Below, in pieces: positions 33,023-41,834 of a stretch of 64,000 bases of DNA (its first letter is position 1; each line of letters begins with the position of its first letter). A program made the translations under genes and the position numbers. The notes beneath the pieces were generated by a model, which saw only the letters and a list, made by a program, of their open reading frames with translations, made no database searches and was not told where the DNA came from. This DNA is from Natrinema versiforme (GTDB lineage Archaea > Halobacteriota > Halobacteria > Halobacteriales > Natrialbaceae): the NCBI RefSeq assembly GCF_005576615.1, contig NZ_CP040330.1, positions 1,488,001-1,552,000 on the forward strand, in the 5' to 3' direction.

Positions 33023-33535
33023 ATGAACGACGACATCGACCGCGAGCTGCCGATAGAGATCGCCGACGCCTTGCGGGACGCCGAGGAGACGCTGGCCGTC
33101 GCCGAGTCCTGTACCGGCGGCCTGATCGGTGCCGCGATCACCGCCGTCCCGGGCGCGAGCGACTACTTCGATTCGGGGCTGACGACCTACGCCTACGACG
33201 CCAAGCGCCGCCACCTCGGCGTCAGTCGGGAAGCCCTCGACGAACACGGTGCCGTCTCCGAACCCGTGGCTCACGAGATGGCACGGGGAATCCGAGACGT
33301 GGCGGACGTGACGTGGGGTATCTCGACGACCGGTGTCGCCGGCCCCACCGGCGGCACCGACGCGAACCCGGTCGGCACCGTCTACATCGGCGTCTCCTAC
33401 GCGGGGCCGTGGGGGTCCGAGGACTCGTACTCGACCGTCTCTCGCTACGTCTTCGACGGCGATCGCGCGGACGTCCGCGCCGCGACCGTCGAGCAGGCGC
33501 TCGAGGACCTGCTCGCGGAACTCGAGGCGCGCTGA
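33023..33535 (+). CDS. cinA: CinA C-terminal-type nicotinamide-nucleotide amidase
   Basis: 170 residues comprising only the CinA/PncC domain: LAVAESCTGGLIGAAITAVPGASDYF (catalytic-loop AESCTGG near residue 28) and ISTTGVAGPTGGTDANPVGTVYIG. The domain deamidates NMN to nicotinic acid mononucleotide, recycling pyridine nucleotides. The N-terminal MoaB-like domain of bacterial CinA is absent, as is usual for PncC-only proteins. ATG 33023 is the start where homology begins. Confidence 0.92.
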   Translation: MNDDIDRELPIEIADALRDAEETLAVAESCTGGLIGAAITAVPGASDYFDSGLTTYAYDAKRRHLGVSREALDEHGAVSEPVAHEMARGIRDVADVTWGISTTGVAGPTGGTDANPVGTVYIGVSYAGPWGSEDSYSTVSRYVFDGDRADVRAATVEQALEDLLAELEAR

Positions 33536-33659
33536 GTCGGAGAGGGGGCTCCGATAGCAGATACACATCTGAGAAGCGACACGTCTACCGAAACAGACAG
33601 GGATCGGTGACAGTCTCGAGAGTAAACTATTCCCCGGTCGACTCCACAGATGCGGGTAG

Positions 33660-34145
33660 ATGAACAAGAAGGGTCACGTGCTCAACGCCGTTCTGTTGAG
33701 CATCGGATTGGGATATTTGCTCGAGCCGACGGGGGATCTGGAGACGTTTCGAACGATCGTGATGATCGGCGTTCCGGTCTCGCTGGGGGCGCTGTTTCCG
33801 GACGTCGACACCGCGTTCGGCAAGCACCGGAAGACGCTCCATAACCTGCCGATTCTCGCGGCTTTCGTCGCCTTTCCGTACGTCTTCGGGAACCTCGAGT
33901 ACGTCTGGATCGGCGTGTTGACCCACTACGTCCTCGATGTCGCGGGGAGCAAACGCGGGATCGCCCTGTTTTACCCCGTCTGGAAGAAGGAGTTCGGGCT
34001 GCCCATCGGTGTCGCGGTCAGCAGCAAGCGCGCCGATCTGATGATGGCGTTCGTCACCGTCGCCGAACTGGTACTGGTCGCCCTGATCGTCTTCGAGATC
34101 CCCCAGTGGGGCTTCGAGATGGGGCGGAAGACGCTCGGGATATAG
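33660..34145 (+). CDS. YdjM/DUF457-type membrane-bound metal-dependent hydrolase
   Basis: 161 residues, MNKKGHVLNAVLLSIGLGYLL. The pattern H at residue 6, SLGALFPDVDTAFGKHRKTLHNLP (Asp/His cluster, residues 41-63) and THYVLDVAG matches the LexA-binding, inner-membrane-associated putative hydrolase family (YdjM, DUF457). Four membrane segments are predicted. The conserved H and D residues could bind metal near the membrane surface; activity is not proven in archaea. It lies 124 bp after cinA. Confidence 0.85.
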   Translation: MNKKGHVLNAVLLSIGLGYLLEPTGDLETFRTIVMIGVPVSLGALFPDVDTAFGKHRKTLHNLPILAAFVAFPYVFGNLEYVWIGVLTHYVLDVAGSKRGIALFYPVWKKEFGLPIGVAVSSKRADLMMAFVTVAELVLVALIVFEIPQWGFEMGRKTLGI

Positions 34146-34216
34146 GCTCGTGCCGTGAGCGAGGCGCGTGGCCGACCGTCTCGTGAACGTCAGCGAGGGA
34201 CAGTGCGAACCCGTCG

Positions 34217-34483
34217 TCAATCGTGGGCGGCGGCAATCGACAGATCGTTCTCGTCGATCTCGACGCGATAGTCGTCGACGGTAAACGCGACCTCGGGGTG
34301 TGAGCCGGTGATGACGAGCGTATCGAGCGCTTCCGGATCGATCTGTTCGTACAGGGTCGTTCCCAGCGCCGTCGAGAGGTCGGTCGGGTCGACGCCTTCG
34401 ATGCCGGCGATCGCGTTGACGATGGCGACGGTCGGCGTCGTGCTTGACCACGTGTATCGACCGGAAAACAGTTCTTCTCCCAT
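34217..34483 (-). CDS. HalOD1 output-domain protein
   Basis: 88 residues, MGEELFSGRYTWSSTTPTVAIVNAIAGIEGVDPTDLSTALGTTLYEQIDPEALDTL with DYRVEIDENDLSIAA at the end: the stand-alone HalOD1 domain, found in haloarchaea as an output module or alone. Typically such short proteins accompany two-component or bacterio-opsin-activator regulation, but no sensor is adjacent here. A GTG at 34519 could add 12 residues. It is convergent with the YdjM-like gene. Function is unknown. Confidence 0.75.
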   Translation of the reverse strand: MGEELFSGRYTWSSTTPTVAIVNAIAGIEGVDPTDLSTALGTTLYEQIDPEALDTLVITGSHPEVAFTVDDYRVEIDENDLSIAAAHD

Positions 34484-34664
34484 GTCTCGTTCCTGTCCGA
34501 CAGACTGTCGATATCCCACTTAGATATGCGGTGACTATCCGCGCGAAAACCTGCGGTTATCGGAATCGGTAACGCAGTCGACTACTGCTATTCTGAATCG
34601 AGAGTCCACGTGAAAATCGCCTAATCTGGTCCGTGACGGGTCGAAATACACCGGTCGCTCTCAC

Positions 34665-35654
34665 TTATCGTCGGTTCGGCGACCACTCGTCGCAGGCGTC
34701 CATGTCGTCCATCGCCGTTTCGTGGCGGGCACAGTAGGGAACCATTCCCTCCGACGAGCGGACGTACTCGAAGTGCTCGCAGTTCCCGCAGTAGCGATCC
34801 GTCGGTTCGGCCGGCGTCTCGGTCGACGACTCGACGATTTCCGCATCGCGACCGTCGCCCGCCTCGAGCGGCGAGGAGATATCCGAGGCCGCGGAGCCGC
34901 CGTCGCTGGTCGCAGCGCCGACGGTCCGGCCGGGAGTCGATCCGGTACCGGAGCCGGTCGCCGATCGCGACGAGCGGCCGGCGGACCCCTCGTCGTACGA
35001 GAACGATGCTCGCTTGGACCCGGACACGTCTCCGTCGGCGTCCGCGTTAGTCTGCGTGTCGACGTCTCCGTCCGGCGTGCCGCCGAGGAAGCCGATGCCG
35101 CCCAACCCGCCCGCGTCGCTCGAGTCGTCGACCTCGACGACGGTCTTGTTGTGGCGGGTGACGTTCATCTGGAGGTTGCCGCCGGGATCGTTGCGCATTT
35201 TGAAGGTGGCGACGGCGCTGAACAGACACCAGATCGCCGGCAGGAGCCCGAGCAGGTAGATGGCCGAGACCTCGAGCGTGAGTTGGTTGCCGCCGTAGCG
35301 CCAGTGTTGGGGGTAGGCGTGCCAGAAGAGTGCGACGCCGAGCAGACAGAGGCTCGCGCTGATCGCGGCCGTGGCTTGGACGCGTCGACTGGCCGGTAAT
35401 ACGACGAAGACGCCGACGAGAGCGGTCGGGACGCTGAGCCCGGCCAGTACGCCCGCGGCGCGGACGGTCGCGAACTGCGCGGCCATCCCCTCGGAGAGCT
35501 CGACCGCGTACCCGCCGAAGAGGTCGGTCGTCGCCACGAGTACGGCCACGACGGCCAGAAGTGCACCGAGCACCACGAGCGCCGTCCCCGCGTACAGTCG
35601 GCGACTCGTCACCCCCGGTGCGGTCCCATCGTAGGCCTCCGTCAGGCTTGTCAT
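34665..35654 (-). CDS. Four-helix membrane protein with C-terminal zinc-ribbon-like motif (DUF7139-like)
   Basis: 329 residues. Four membrane segments fill residues 20-155 (LYAGTALVVLGALLAVVAVLVATT, then LAGLSVPTALVGVFVVLP, ISASLCLLGVALFW and AIYLLGLLPAIWCLFSAVATF). Residues 160-285 are a low-complexity acidic/Ser-Gly linker, and the C-terminus is a Cys/His cluster YCGNCEHFEYV...MVPYCARHETAMDDMDACDEWSPN, likely zinc binding. The layout resembles a haloarchaeal membrane family I associate with DUF7139, from memory. No function is established. It is divergent from the gene at 35792. Confidence 0.72.
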   Translation of the reverse strand: MTSLTEAYDGTAPGVTSRRLYAGTALVVLGALLAVVAVLVATTDLFGGYAVELSEGMAAQFATVRAAGVLAGLSVPTALVGVFVVLPASRRVQATAAISASLCLLGVALFWHAYPQHWRYGGNQLTLEVSAIYLLGLLPAIWCLFSAVATFKMRNDPGGNLQMNVTRHNKTVVEVDDSSDAGGLGGIGFLGGTPDGDVDTQTNADADGDVSGSKRASFSYDEGSAGRSSRSATGSGTGSTPGRTVGAATSDGGSAASDISSPLEAGDGRDAEIVESSTETPAEPTDRYCGNCEHFEYVRSSEGMVPYCARHETAMDDMDACDEWSPNRR

Positions 35655-35791
35655 AGGCAGTCGTTCGACGGCCCATCACAAAACGATACGTCAGACACAC
35701 CTCGGTTGTCGGAGAGGTCGTCCGGCGGCGGGACCCGAGCGCGACCCGCGGAAACGAAAGCTTGAATCACCGCGCTCGCAAACGACGGCCT

Positions 35792-36079
35792 ATGAGCGAC
35801 GAGGACGAAGACGCCGAGCCAGCAGTCTCACTCGGAGAGGGTACCCCGGTCGAGGGCGCGCCGCTCGCCCGCGTCAGTTCGCGACTTGCGTGGCCGAAGG
35901 AAAAGAGCGAAGTCGATCGGCTCGAGGGCGATGCCGTCATCCGAACGCCGGACGGTCCCCGCGAACTGTCGACCGTGCTTGAGTCGGTCGACGAGACGTA
36001 CTTCCAGCGCCATCAGGAGTTCGAGGGGCACGTTCGAGACGTGATCGGGACCGGGCCGGTTCCGACTGCGGACGAGTAA
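35792..36079 (+). CDS. Small haloarchaeal protein (DUF5789-like)
   Basis: 95 residues, very acidic N-terminus MSDEDEDAEPAVSLGEGTPVEGAPL, then ARVSSRLAWPKEKSEVDRLEGDAVIRTPDGPRELSTVLESV, and an alpha-helical end. The motif RLAWPKEKSEV followed by DAVIRTPDGPR fits haloarchaeal DUF5789 proteins as I recall them. Cytoplasmic, no known role. It overlaps nothing, and the membrane protein gene starts 4 bp after its stop, so the two are probably translated together. Confidence 0.7.
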   Translation: MSDEDEDAEPAVSLGEGTPVEGAPLARVSSRLAWPKEKSEVDRLEGDAVIRTPDGPRELSTVLESVDETYFQRHQEFEGHVRDVIGTGPVPTADE

Positions 36080-36083
36080 CACC

Positions 36084-36779
36084 GTGGCGTCACAGTCGGG
36101 GCGACGCGACGATCACTGGCTCCGTGAGTACATGTCCTTTTCTTGGGTCCAGAAGGCGTTACTGGTCGGTGCCGTGGTGACGCTGCTGTGGATGCGGTTG
36201 GTCCCCAGTGACCTCGACCAGCGGGTCGTCGTCGACGCTATCCTCCTGATCGGAGGCCCGCTCGCGCTCGGGCTCGCCCACGGGAACCGCATCGGCTGGC
36301 GCATCGATCGCGTCGCGATCCGCAATACGGTCCTCCTCGCGCTGTTCGTCGCCCCGTTCTACGTCGTCGGATCGACGCTGCCGACGATCCGGGCGTTCTA
36401 CCCGATCTGGGAGACCTCGGCCGCACCGGCGGCGTTCATCCCGCACGCGATCAAACTCTTCGTCCTCGCGCTGGCCGCCGAGACCTACTACCGCGGCCTG
36501 CTCTGTGTCGGCGTCAAGGAGATCGGGTTCGTCGCCGTCTTCATCAGCCCCGTCGTCTACATGTTCCACCACGCCTCGAAACCGCCCATCGAGTTCCTGC
36601 TGTCGGGGCCGACGGACGTCCTGTTCGGTGCCGTCGACTACAAGTCGAACTCGATTCTCCCGTCGGTCGTCGCCCACGGCGGCGGCCTCGTCCTGCTCGA
36701 CTGGCTCGTCCTGCACGAGCCGCTGTTCGATCCGACGTTCCTCGTGCGATTCCTCGAGTGGCTGCCGATCCCGCTGTAG
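36084..36779 (+). CDS. CPBP (CAAX protease)-like membrane protein with a degenerate motif
   Basis: 231 residues with about six membrane helices. Residues near 132 read LAAETYYRGLLCVG: CPBP intramembrane proteases normally have EExxxR, but here it is AETYYR, keeping only the second Glu and the Arg. A second motif would be FHHASKP (about residue 155) and later AHGGG, which could supply histidines. Function as a protease is uncertain. GTG at 36084 is 4 bp after the preceding stop; ATG 36132 is an alternative start. Confidence 0.65.
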   Translation: MASQSGRRDDHWLREYMSFSWVQKALLVGAVVTLLWMRLVPSDLDQRVVVDAILLIGGPLALGLAHGNRIGWRIDRVAIRNTVLLALFVAPFYVVGSTLPTIRAFYPIWETSAAPAAFIPHAIKLFVLALAAETYYRGLLCVGVKEIGFVAVFISPVVYMFHHASKPPIEFLLSGPTDVLFGAVDYKSNSILPSVVAHGGGLVLLDWLVLHEPLFDPTFLVRFLEWLPIPL

Positions 36780-36854
36780 CGGGGTCGCGGCGGTCGCCGC
36801 CCACCTGGTCGGACGACGGGACCGATTAAGGGCCGGGACGACCAACCGTCGCGT

Positions 36855-37292
36855 ATGGCACTTCCCATCGACCCGACGCAGATCGATCCGGCGGACTACG
36901 GCGAGCACCGCGCGGTACTCGAGATGGACCACGAGGAGGCCATCGAGCACACCCGCGAGGTGTTCACCGAGGCGGGCTTTGGCGTCCCGGCCGAGTTCTC
37001 GCCCTCGGAACTGCTCAACGAAAAGGTCGACGCGGACCGCGATCCCTACTACGTGCTCGGGGCCTGTAACCCCGAGATGGCGGATCGGGTACTGGACGTG
37101 ACCGAGCAGATGGGGGCGCTGTTCCCCTGTAACGTCGTCGTCTGGGAGGAAGAGCCGGGTCGGCAGGTCGTCTACCACGTCTCGATCATGAAGATCGCGC
37201 GGCTGCTCGGCATCGCTCCCGACGACGAGAACTGGCAAGAGATCGTCGACACGACCAGCGAGATGGTCGACGAGGCCTACGCGAACCTTTAG
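36855..37292 (+). CDS. DUF302-family protein
   Basis: 145 residues: LEMDHEEAIEHTREVFTEAGFGVPAEFSPSELLNEKVDADRDPYYVLGACNPEMADRVLD and GALFPCNVVVWEEE are characteristic of DUF302, whose family members form dimeric alpha/beta proteins of unknown function that often appear near sulfur or metal genes. The conserved Cys at LGACNP and FPCNVVV could be of functional interest. Cytoplasmic. It is 75 bp downstream of the CPBP-like gene and 139 bp upstream of the AI-2E gene. Confidence 0.88.
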   Translation: MALPIDPTQIDPADYGEHRAVLEMDHEEAIEHTREVFTEAGFGVPAEFSPSELLNEKVDADRDPYYVLGACNPEMADRVLDVTEQMGALFPCNVVVWEEEPGRQVVYHVSIMKIARLLGIAPDDENWQEIVDTTSEMVDEAYANL

Positions 37293-37402
37293 AACCGGCC
37301 ACAACCGTCTCGTCTCCTCCTCGCGGAATCGGCGTCCCGAGCGCGACGATTCCGTCCCGATCGGGTTCTCCTTGTCGAACCGTACAGTCACAAACGCCAA
37401 CA

Positions 37403-37407
37403 TTTAT
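37403..37407 (+). promoter_or_regulatory. TATA box of the AI-2E family gene
   Basis: TTTAT centred about 27 bp before ATG 37432, predicting a leaderless transcript. Confidence 0.5.
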
Positions 37408-37431
37408 GTTTTCTGTTCAAGAGGATGAAAT

Positions 37432-38514
37432 ATGGACGCCCGAACGGCGTTTTTCGCCCTCCTCGTCGCCGCCCTCTGCGGACTTGCTGCCCTGCTGGTC
37501 CTCCCCCTCGTGGAGTACGTGCTGGCGGCCTGTCTGCTCGCGGTCGTTCTCCGCCCGGCCTACCAGCGACTGGAACCGCGCGTCGGTCCGCGACTCGCCG
37601 GCCTCGCGCTCACCGGCGTCGCCGTCGTGGCCGGTGTCGTTCCGCTGCTCCTCGTTTCGCTGGTCGTTCTCCGGACCGCCCTGTCGACCCTCGAGTCGCT
37701 CGAGGCCGACCGGATCGTCGAGTACGGCCGCGAAGTCGCCCGGGACGACCTCGGACTGGCCGACGGGACGGTCACCGCACTCGAGTCCGCCGTGCGATCG
37801 GAACTCGAGGAATCCTTTGCGGGTGCCGCGGAGGTGACGCTGACTCGACTGATCGATATCGTGACGACGGGGATCGACGTGGCGGTCGGACTGGTCGTCC
37901 TCGTCTTCCTGGTGTACTACCTGCTGGTCGACGGCGCGGCCTTCCTCGACTGGCTCCGCGAGACCGCGCCGCTCGAGACGCGAGTGCTCGACGAACTGTT
38001 CGCGGACGTCCACGACGTCACGTGGGCGGTCCTCCGCAGTCACGTCCTCGTCGCGGTCGTACAGGGGATACTCGGCGGGCTGGGGCTCGCAATCCTCGGC
38101 GTGCCGTACGCGACCACGCTGGGAGTGATCCTCGTTCTCGCCTCGTTTCTCCCGACGATCGGCGTCTGGCTCGTCTGGGGTCCGGTCACGGTCGCCCACG
38201 CGGCCTCGAGCGGTCCCGCACGCGCCGCTGTCCTCTTGGGGTACGGCGTCGCCGTGCTCGCCGTTACGGACAGCTACCTGCGCGCGTACCTCGTCGACCG
38301 CGGCTCGAGTTTGCATCCGGCGACCGCACTGGTGGGCGTCGTCGGCGGCATCTACCTCTTCGGTGTCGTCGGGCTCTTCGTCGGCCCCATGATACTCGCG
38401 GCGTTCAAAGCCTGCGTGACCGTCGCCCATCGGCTCGAGCGGGCCGATTCGGACGACACCGACTCCGCGACCGGACCCGATCGAGAGCAATCCTTCGTGG
38501 AAGCAAAACAGTAG
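37432..38514 (+). CDS. AI-2E-family membrane transporter (UPF0118)
   Basis: 360 residues with about eight membrane helices. LVVLVFLVYYLLVDGAAFLDWL, the re-entrant LAILGVPYATTLGVILVLASFLPTIG and the C-terminal HPATALVGVVGGIYLFGVVGLFVGPM are typical of the AI-2E transporter family (TqsA, YdiK and Na+(Li+)/H+ antiporter members). In halophiles some members move Na+ rather than a signalling molecule; the substrate here is not known. It is convergent with the nhaC gene. Confidence 0.9.
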   Translation: MDARTAFFALLVAALCGLAALLVLPLVEYVLAACLLAVVLRPAYQRLEPRVGPRLAGLALTGVAVVAGVVPLLLVSLVVLRTALSTLESLEADRIVEYGREVARDDLGLADGTVTALESAVRSELEESFAGAAEVTLTRLIDIVTTGIDVAVGLVVLVFLVYYLLVDGAAFLDWLRETAPLETRVLDELFADVHDVTWAVLRSHVLVAVVQGILGGLGLAILGVPYATTLGVILVLASFLPTIGVWLVWGPVTVAHAASSGPARAAVLLGYGVAVLAVTDSYLRAYLVDRGSSLHPATALVGVVGGIYLFGVVGLFVGPMILAAFKACVTVAHRLERADSDDTDSATGPDREQSFVEAKQ

Positions 38515-38538
38515 TGTATTCGATGGTCTATACGCCGC

Positions 38539-39975
38539 TCAGTCCGCGGTATGGGCCCGCTCGGCCCGGTTAACCGTCGGAATCCCGCGACCGGTCAGCG
38601 CCATCAGGAATAGGACGGCCGGCGAGAGGAATCCGAACAGGTAGAACGGCGCGTACTCGAGGGTGGGGACGCCGGTTGCCGAGGCCATGAAGACGCCGCC
38701 GGCGTGCCACGGAATGAGCGCGCCGGTGGGGGTCCCGGCGGCTTCGACGGCCCGGGAGAGTTCCTCGCTGTCGAGGCCGAACTCGTCGTAGAGGTTTCGC
38801 AGCGTCAGCCCCGGGAGGACGATGCTCATGTACTGCTGGGCGGTGAGCGCGTTGATCAGGATCGCCGAGAGCCCGGTGCCGGCGATCAGGCCGCCGGAAC
38901 TGCCCACGCCCTGCGAGAGGCGGTGAGCGAGGACGGCCAGCACGCCGGTGTGCTCGAGGAGACCGCCGAGCGAGAGCGCGGCGACGACGACGGTGATCGT
39001 CCACGCGGAGCCGGTGAGGCCGCCGGTCGCGAGGAGTTCGTTCACGAGGTCGGTCCCGGTCTGGGGCTCGGTGCCGCTCATGAAGACTCCCCACGCGGCG
39101 ACGAAGCCGGTCCCTTGGACCAGAATCGTGGTGAAGACGCCGGCGAAGACGCCGGCGACGAGCGTGGGGAGCGCGGGGTAGCCGTAGAGCGCGAGACCGA
39201 AGGTGACCACGAGCGGCAGGAAGACGAGCACGGAGAGGTCGTACGTGCCCGCGAGCGCGGTCTGGATCTCGACGATGCGGCCGGCCGGAATCTCACCGCC
39301 TGCCTGCAGGCCGAACGCGGCGAATCCTAACACTGAGAGTCCGAACGCGATGGCCGTCCCCGTTCGCATCCGGCGGATGTGGTCGTACAGCGGCGTGTTC
39401 GTCACGCCGGCCGCGAGATTGGTCGTGTCCGACAGCGGGGACTGCTTGTCGCCCGCGTAGGCTCCCGAGATGACCGCACCGACGGTCAGCGGCCCGGAGA
39501 CCCCGAGCCCCGCACCGATCCCGACGAACGCGACGCCCAGCGTCCCGACCGTCGTCCACGAGGAGCCGATCGAGAACGCGACGACGGCTGCCAAGATCGC
39601 GGCGACGGGCAGGAACACCGTCGGCGTCAGCAACTCGAGGCCGTAGTACATCATCGCCGGGATCGTGCCGGCGTCGACCCACGTGGCGATCAGTGCGTAG
39701 ATCGTAAAGATGATCAACAGCGCCTGTATCCCCATCAGAAGGCCGTTCGAGATTCCGTCGGAGAGTTCGGGCCAACTGTATCCCAGATAGCGACCGAACG
39801 CGCCGACGAAGACAATACTCCAGAGCAGCGGGACGTGCGGATCGAGGCCGAGGACGGCCGATCCGACGCCGAGGAAGGCGACGACCGCGAACACCGGAAC
39901 GAGCGCGAGAGCGAACGACGGCCGCCGTTCGGGCTCGAGGTCGTCGATCGTCGTCGGTGTAAAGTCGGCTGACAT
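38539..39975 (-). CDS. nhaC: NhaC-family Na+/H+ antiporter (second copy)
   Basis: 478 residues, the usual NhaC size. Signature GDKQSPLSDTTNLAAGV near residue 175 and ALTAQQYMSIVLPG in the second half; 11-12 membrane segments. The GDKxSPLSDTT form is that of classical NhaC-type antiporters, distinct from the longer paralogue at 814-2511 with GDHASPISDTT. A minus-strand TATA (CTTTTATTCC, 39996-40005) lies about 25 bp before ATG 39975, predicting a leaderless transcript. It maintains sodium and pH balance at the membrane. Confidence 0.9.
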   Translation of the reverse strand: MSADFTPTTIDDLEPERRPSFALALVPVFAVVAFLGVGSAVLGLDPHVPLLWSIVFVGAFGRYLGYSWPELSDGISNGLLMGIQALLIIFTIYALIATWVDAGTIPAMMYYGLELLTPTVFLPVAAILAAVVAFSIGSSWTTVGTLGVAFVGIGAGLGVSGPLTVGAVISGAYAGDKQSPLSDTTNLAAGVTNTPLYDHIRRMRTGTAIAFGLSVLGFAAFGLQAGGEIPAGRIVEIQTALAGTYDLSVLVFLPLVVTFGLALYGYPALPTLVAGVFAGVFTTILVQGTGFVAAWGVFMSGTEPQTGTDLVNELLATGGLTGSAWTITVVVAALSLGGLLEHTGVLAVLAHRLSQGVGSSGGLIAGTGLSAILINALTAQQYMSIVLPGLTLRNLYDEFGLDSEELSRAVEAAGTPTGALIPWHAGGVFMASATGVPTLEYAPFYLFGFLSPAVLFLMALTGRGIPTVNRAERAHTAD

Positions 39976-39995
39976 CGGCTGTGGTATGCACTTGG

Positions 39996-40005
39996 GGAAT
40001 AAAAG
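39996..40005 (-). promoter_or_regulatory. TATA box of the second nhaC gene
   Basis: CTTTTATTCC on the minus strand, centred about 25 bp before the ATG at 39975. Confidence 0.5.
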
Positions 40006-40136
40006 GTGAGCGGTTTATTACCCGAAGGTATGTTTCGCGATAGCAGTGGTCACATTACCGCTGAGTGAACAGTCTCTCGGCGGTCGGCTCGCTGGTCGAA
40101 TTCGGTGGACAGCGGCGAAAATAACGGCCGACGGGC

Positions 40137-41438
40137 TCACTCCGAGCTCGAGAACGCGCTCAGGTTGGCCTGCAGTCCGGCCGCGAGTTCCGATTTCCGC
40201 CGTAATCGCGCGTAGGAAACCGGCAGTCGGGTCGCGACCTCCGAAACCGCCTCGTGGAACGTCTCCGCCTCGCCGTACTCTCCCTCGAAGGCGTTCCGGA
40301 CGCTCTCGCGGACCTGCCAGACGCCGACGGGTGCCCAGTAGTCGTCGGAGACCTCCCGCAAAACGAGACACTTCGCCTGCCGGCCGATCGACTCGAGGTA
40401 CTCCAAGACGCCCAGTCGGGCGGCGTAGTAGGCCCCCGCGGTTTCCTCGACGTAGCTCGAGCGCCCCTCGTAGCCCTCCGAGGCGCTGGCGAGCCAGATG
40501 TCGTCGTGCGGGTCGGGGTTCCAGATGCTGCCCGGCGCCTTCATCTCGACGAGTTCGAACTCCCAGTTGCCGGGCGCGAGCACGACCCAGTAGCGGTTGC
40601 CGACGTACTCGTTCGCCCAGACCTGCACCTCGTCGATGCTGGGCGCGTTGCGGATGCGCCCGCGCAGGTACTGCCCCACGGTGTCGTCGACGGCCGTGAT
40701 CGACCAGCGCGTGGGAACCAGTCGGCGCTGTTTCGTCTGCCCCAGCGCGCCTGCGGAGAGAATCGAATTGATCTCGTAGACGTCGAACCCGCGCCGGTAG
40801 AGGTAGGTCATCGCGCCCTGTGCCTGCCAGTCGTCGTCCTCGAGGGTCTTCTTGACCGGTTTGGGGACGTAGGGGTTCTCCCGCAGTTCGGCGTTGGTCG
40901 CGTTGGCCCGGGGCCCGCGCGGCGTCGCTACGTCGGTTCCCGCGTCGAGGCCGAGGTCGGGCTTGTCGTCCAGTCCGATCTCGAGGTCGACCGGCCGGTC
41001 GGCGATGGCGACCTCCCGTTGGACGCCGACGAAGCCGTCCCAGACGTCGTCGACCGAGGGGGTCATCCGGCTCGCGATGCTCGGGGAGTCGACGTTCGCG
41101 CGCTTGCTCGAGTTCAGGAGCCCGGTCCGGCGCTGGAGCACGTCGTCGATGGCATAGCCCTGCTGGTACCAGTCGCCGTCGGTGACGTACTCCGCGGCGT
41201 CGTCCTCGTCGCCGACCGGCGAGAGCAGTCCGACGGGAATGTCCGGGTAGTTCGACCGGCCGACGAAGATCGACGGCGAGGTCGAGCCGACGAGCGTGTC
41301 GCCGCTCAGGGCGTCGTCGAACTTCCGTTCGAACTCCTCTAGGTGATCCGTGATCGCGTAGGACTTCTCCTTGGCGAGGCGGCGACGTTCGGCCTCCTCA
41401 TCGGGCTCTAAGTCCTCGATATAGTCGCCGAGGCGCAT
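40137..41438 (-). CDS. nreA: DNA repair protein NreA
   Basis: 433 residues. The Nre family block SPSIFVGRSNYPDIPVGLLSPVGD (residues 53-77) is diagnostic; further conserved segments are NPYVPKPVKKTLEDDDWQAQGAMTYLY, RRLVPTRWSITAVDD and WVVLAPGNWEFELVEMKAPGS. The C-terminus ends QANLSAFS, matching the PCNA-interacting PIP box QxxLxxF with the final aromatic replaced. Nre proteins participate in repair of DNA crosslinks in haloarchaea and bind PCNA. No NreB-type zinc finger is visible. A CTAG (41448-41451) sits 10 bp upstream of ATG 41438. Confidence 0.9.
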   Translation of the reverse strand: MRLGDYIEDLEPDEEAERRRLAKEKSYAITDHLEEFERKFDDALSGDTLVGSTSPSIFVGRSNYPDIPVGLLSPVGDEDDAAEYVTDGDWYQQGYAIDDVLQRRTGLLNSSKRANVDSPSIASRMTPSVDDVWDGFVGVQREVAIADRPVDLEIGLDDKPDLGLDAGTDVATPRGPRANATNAELRENPYVPKPVKKTLEDDDWQAQGAMTYLYRRGFDVYEINSILSAGALGQTKQRRLVPTRWSITAVDDTVGQYLRGRIRNAPSIDEVQVWANEYVGNRYWVVLAPGNWEFELVEMKAPGSIWNPDPHDDIWLASASEGYEGRSSYVEETAGAYYAARLGVLEYLESIGRQAKCLVLREVSDDYWAPVGVWQVRESVRNAFEGEYGEAETFHEAVSEVATRLPVSYARLRRKSELAAGLQANLSAFSSSE

Positions 41439-41834
41439 TCACTCGAGCTAGGGCGGGGACGGTGTTGAATGTTGAGTTTCGGGCGGCGGAGCGCGTTCGG
41501 GATCCGAGCGATCACGCTATTCGTGTGGCTCCTTGCTTGGTTTCGGTCGGCAGAAGTGTCAGAGGCAGAGGTCCAGTCGCGTCTGCAACCGAACCTCACT
41601 CACTGCTTCGAGCCGGGGTATAAAGTAATCGCCAGCGCGTTTTCTGAGTCGGAAAACGCGCAGACGAGAGGACACAGCCACCGGCTTTCGGCGAGCCGAC
41701 GCGCCAACGGTGGTCTCTCGCCGTGGACGACTCGAGTGTGCCGGGACACCGGCGGAACGATGGCGACGGGAGACGATGACGCGTAGCATTCTGCTATCGA
41801 GTAGTTTAAAAACGGCGGGCGGGAAAGAAGGGGT
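41439..41834. other. 396-bp gene-free interval with its own TATA-like box and nested stems
   Basis: No convincing gene: the short open frames lack start context. Structures seen: a hairpin pairing GGTTTCGGT (41539-41547) with ACCGAACC (41588-41595, one bulge); TATAAAG (41619-41625); a perfect hairpin GCGCGTTTTC / GAAAACGCGC (41635-41661); nested stems CGAGAG/CTCTCG (41665-41670, 41715-41720), CCACCG/CGGTGG (41678-41683, 41708-41713) and GGCT/AGCC; and GCCGG/CCGGC (41740-41753). The set downstream of the TATA box could be a non-coding RNA of about 120-170 nt. I do not recognise it as a known family. Confidence 0.45.
41805..41811 (+). promoter_or_regulatory. TATA box of the zinc-finger/EF-1beta operon
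   Basis: TTTAAAA centred about 27 bp before ATG 41835, predicting a leaderless mRNA. Confidence 0.55.
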
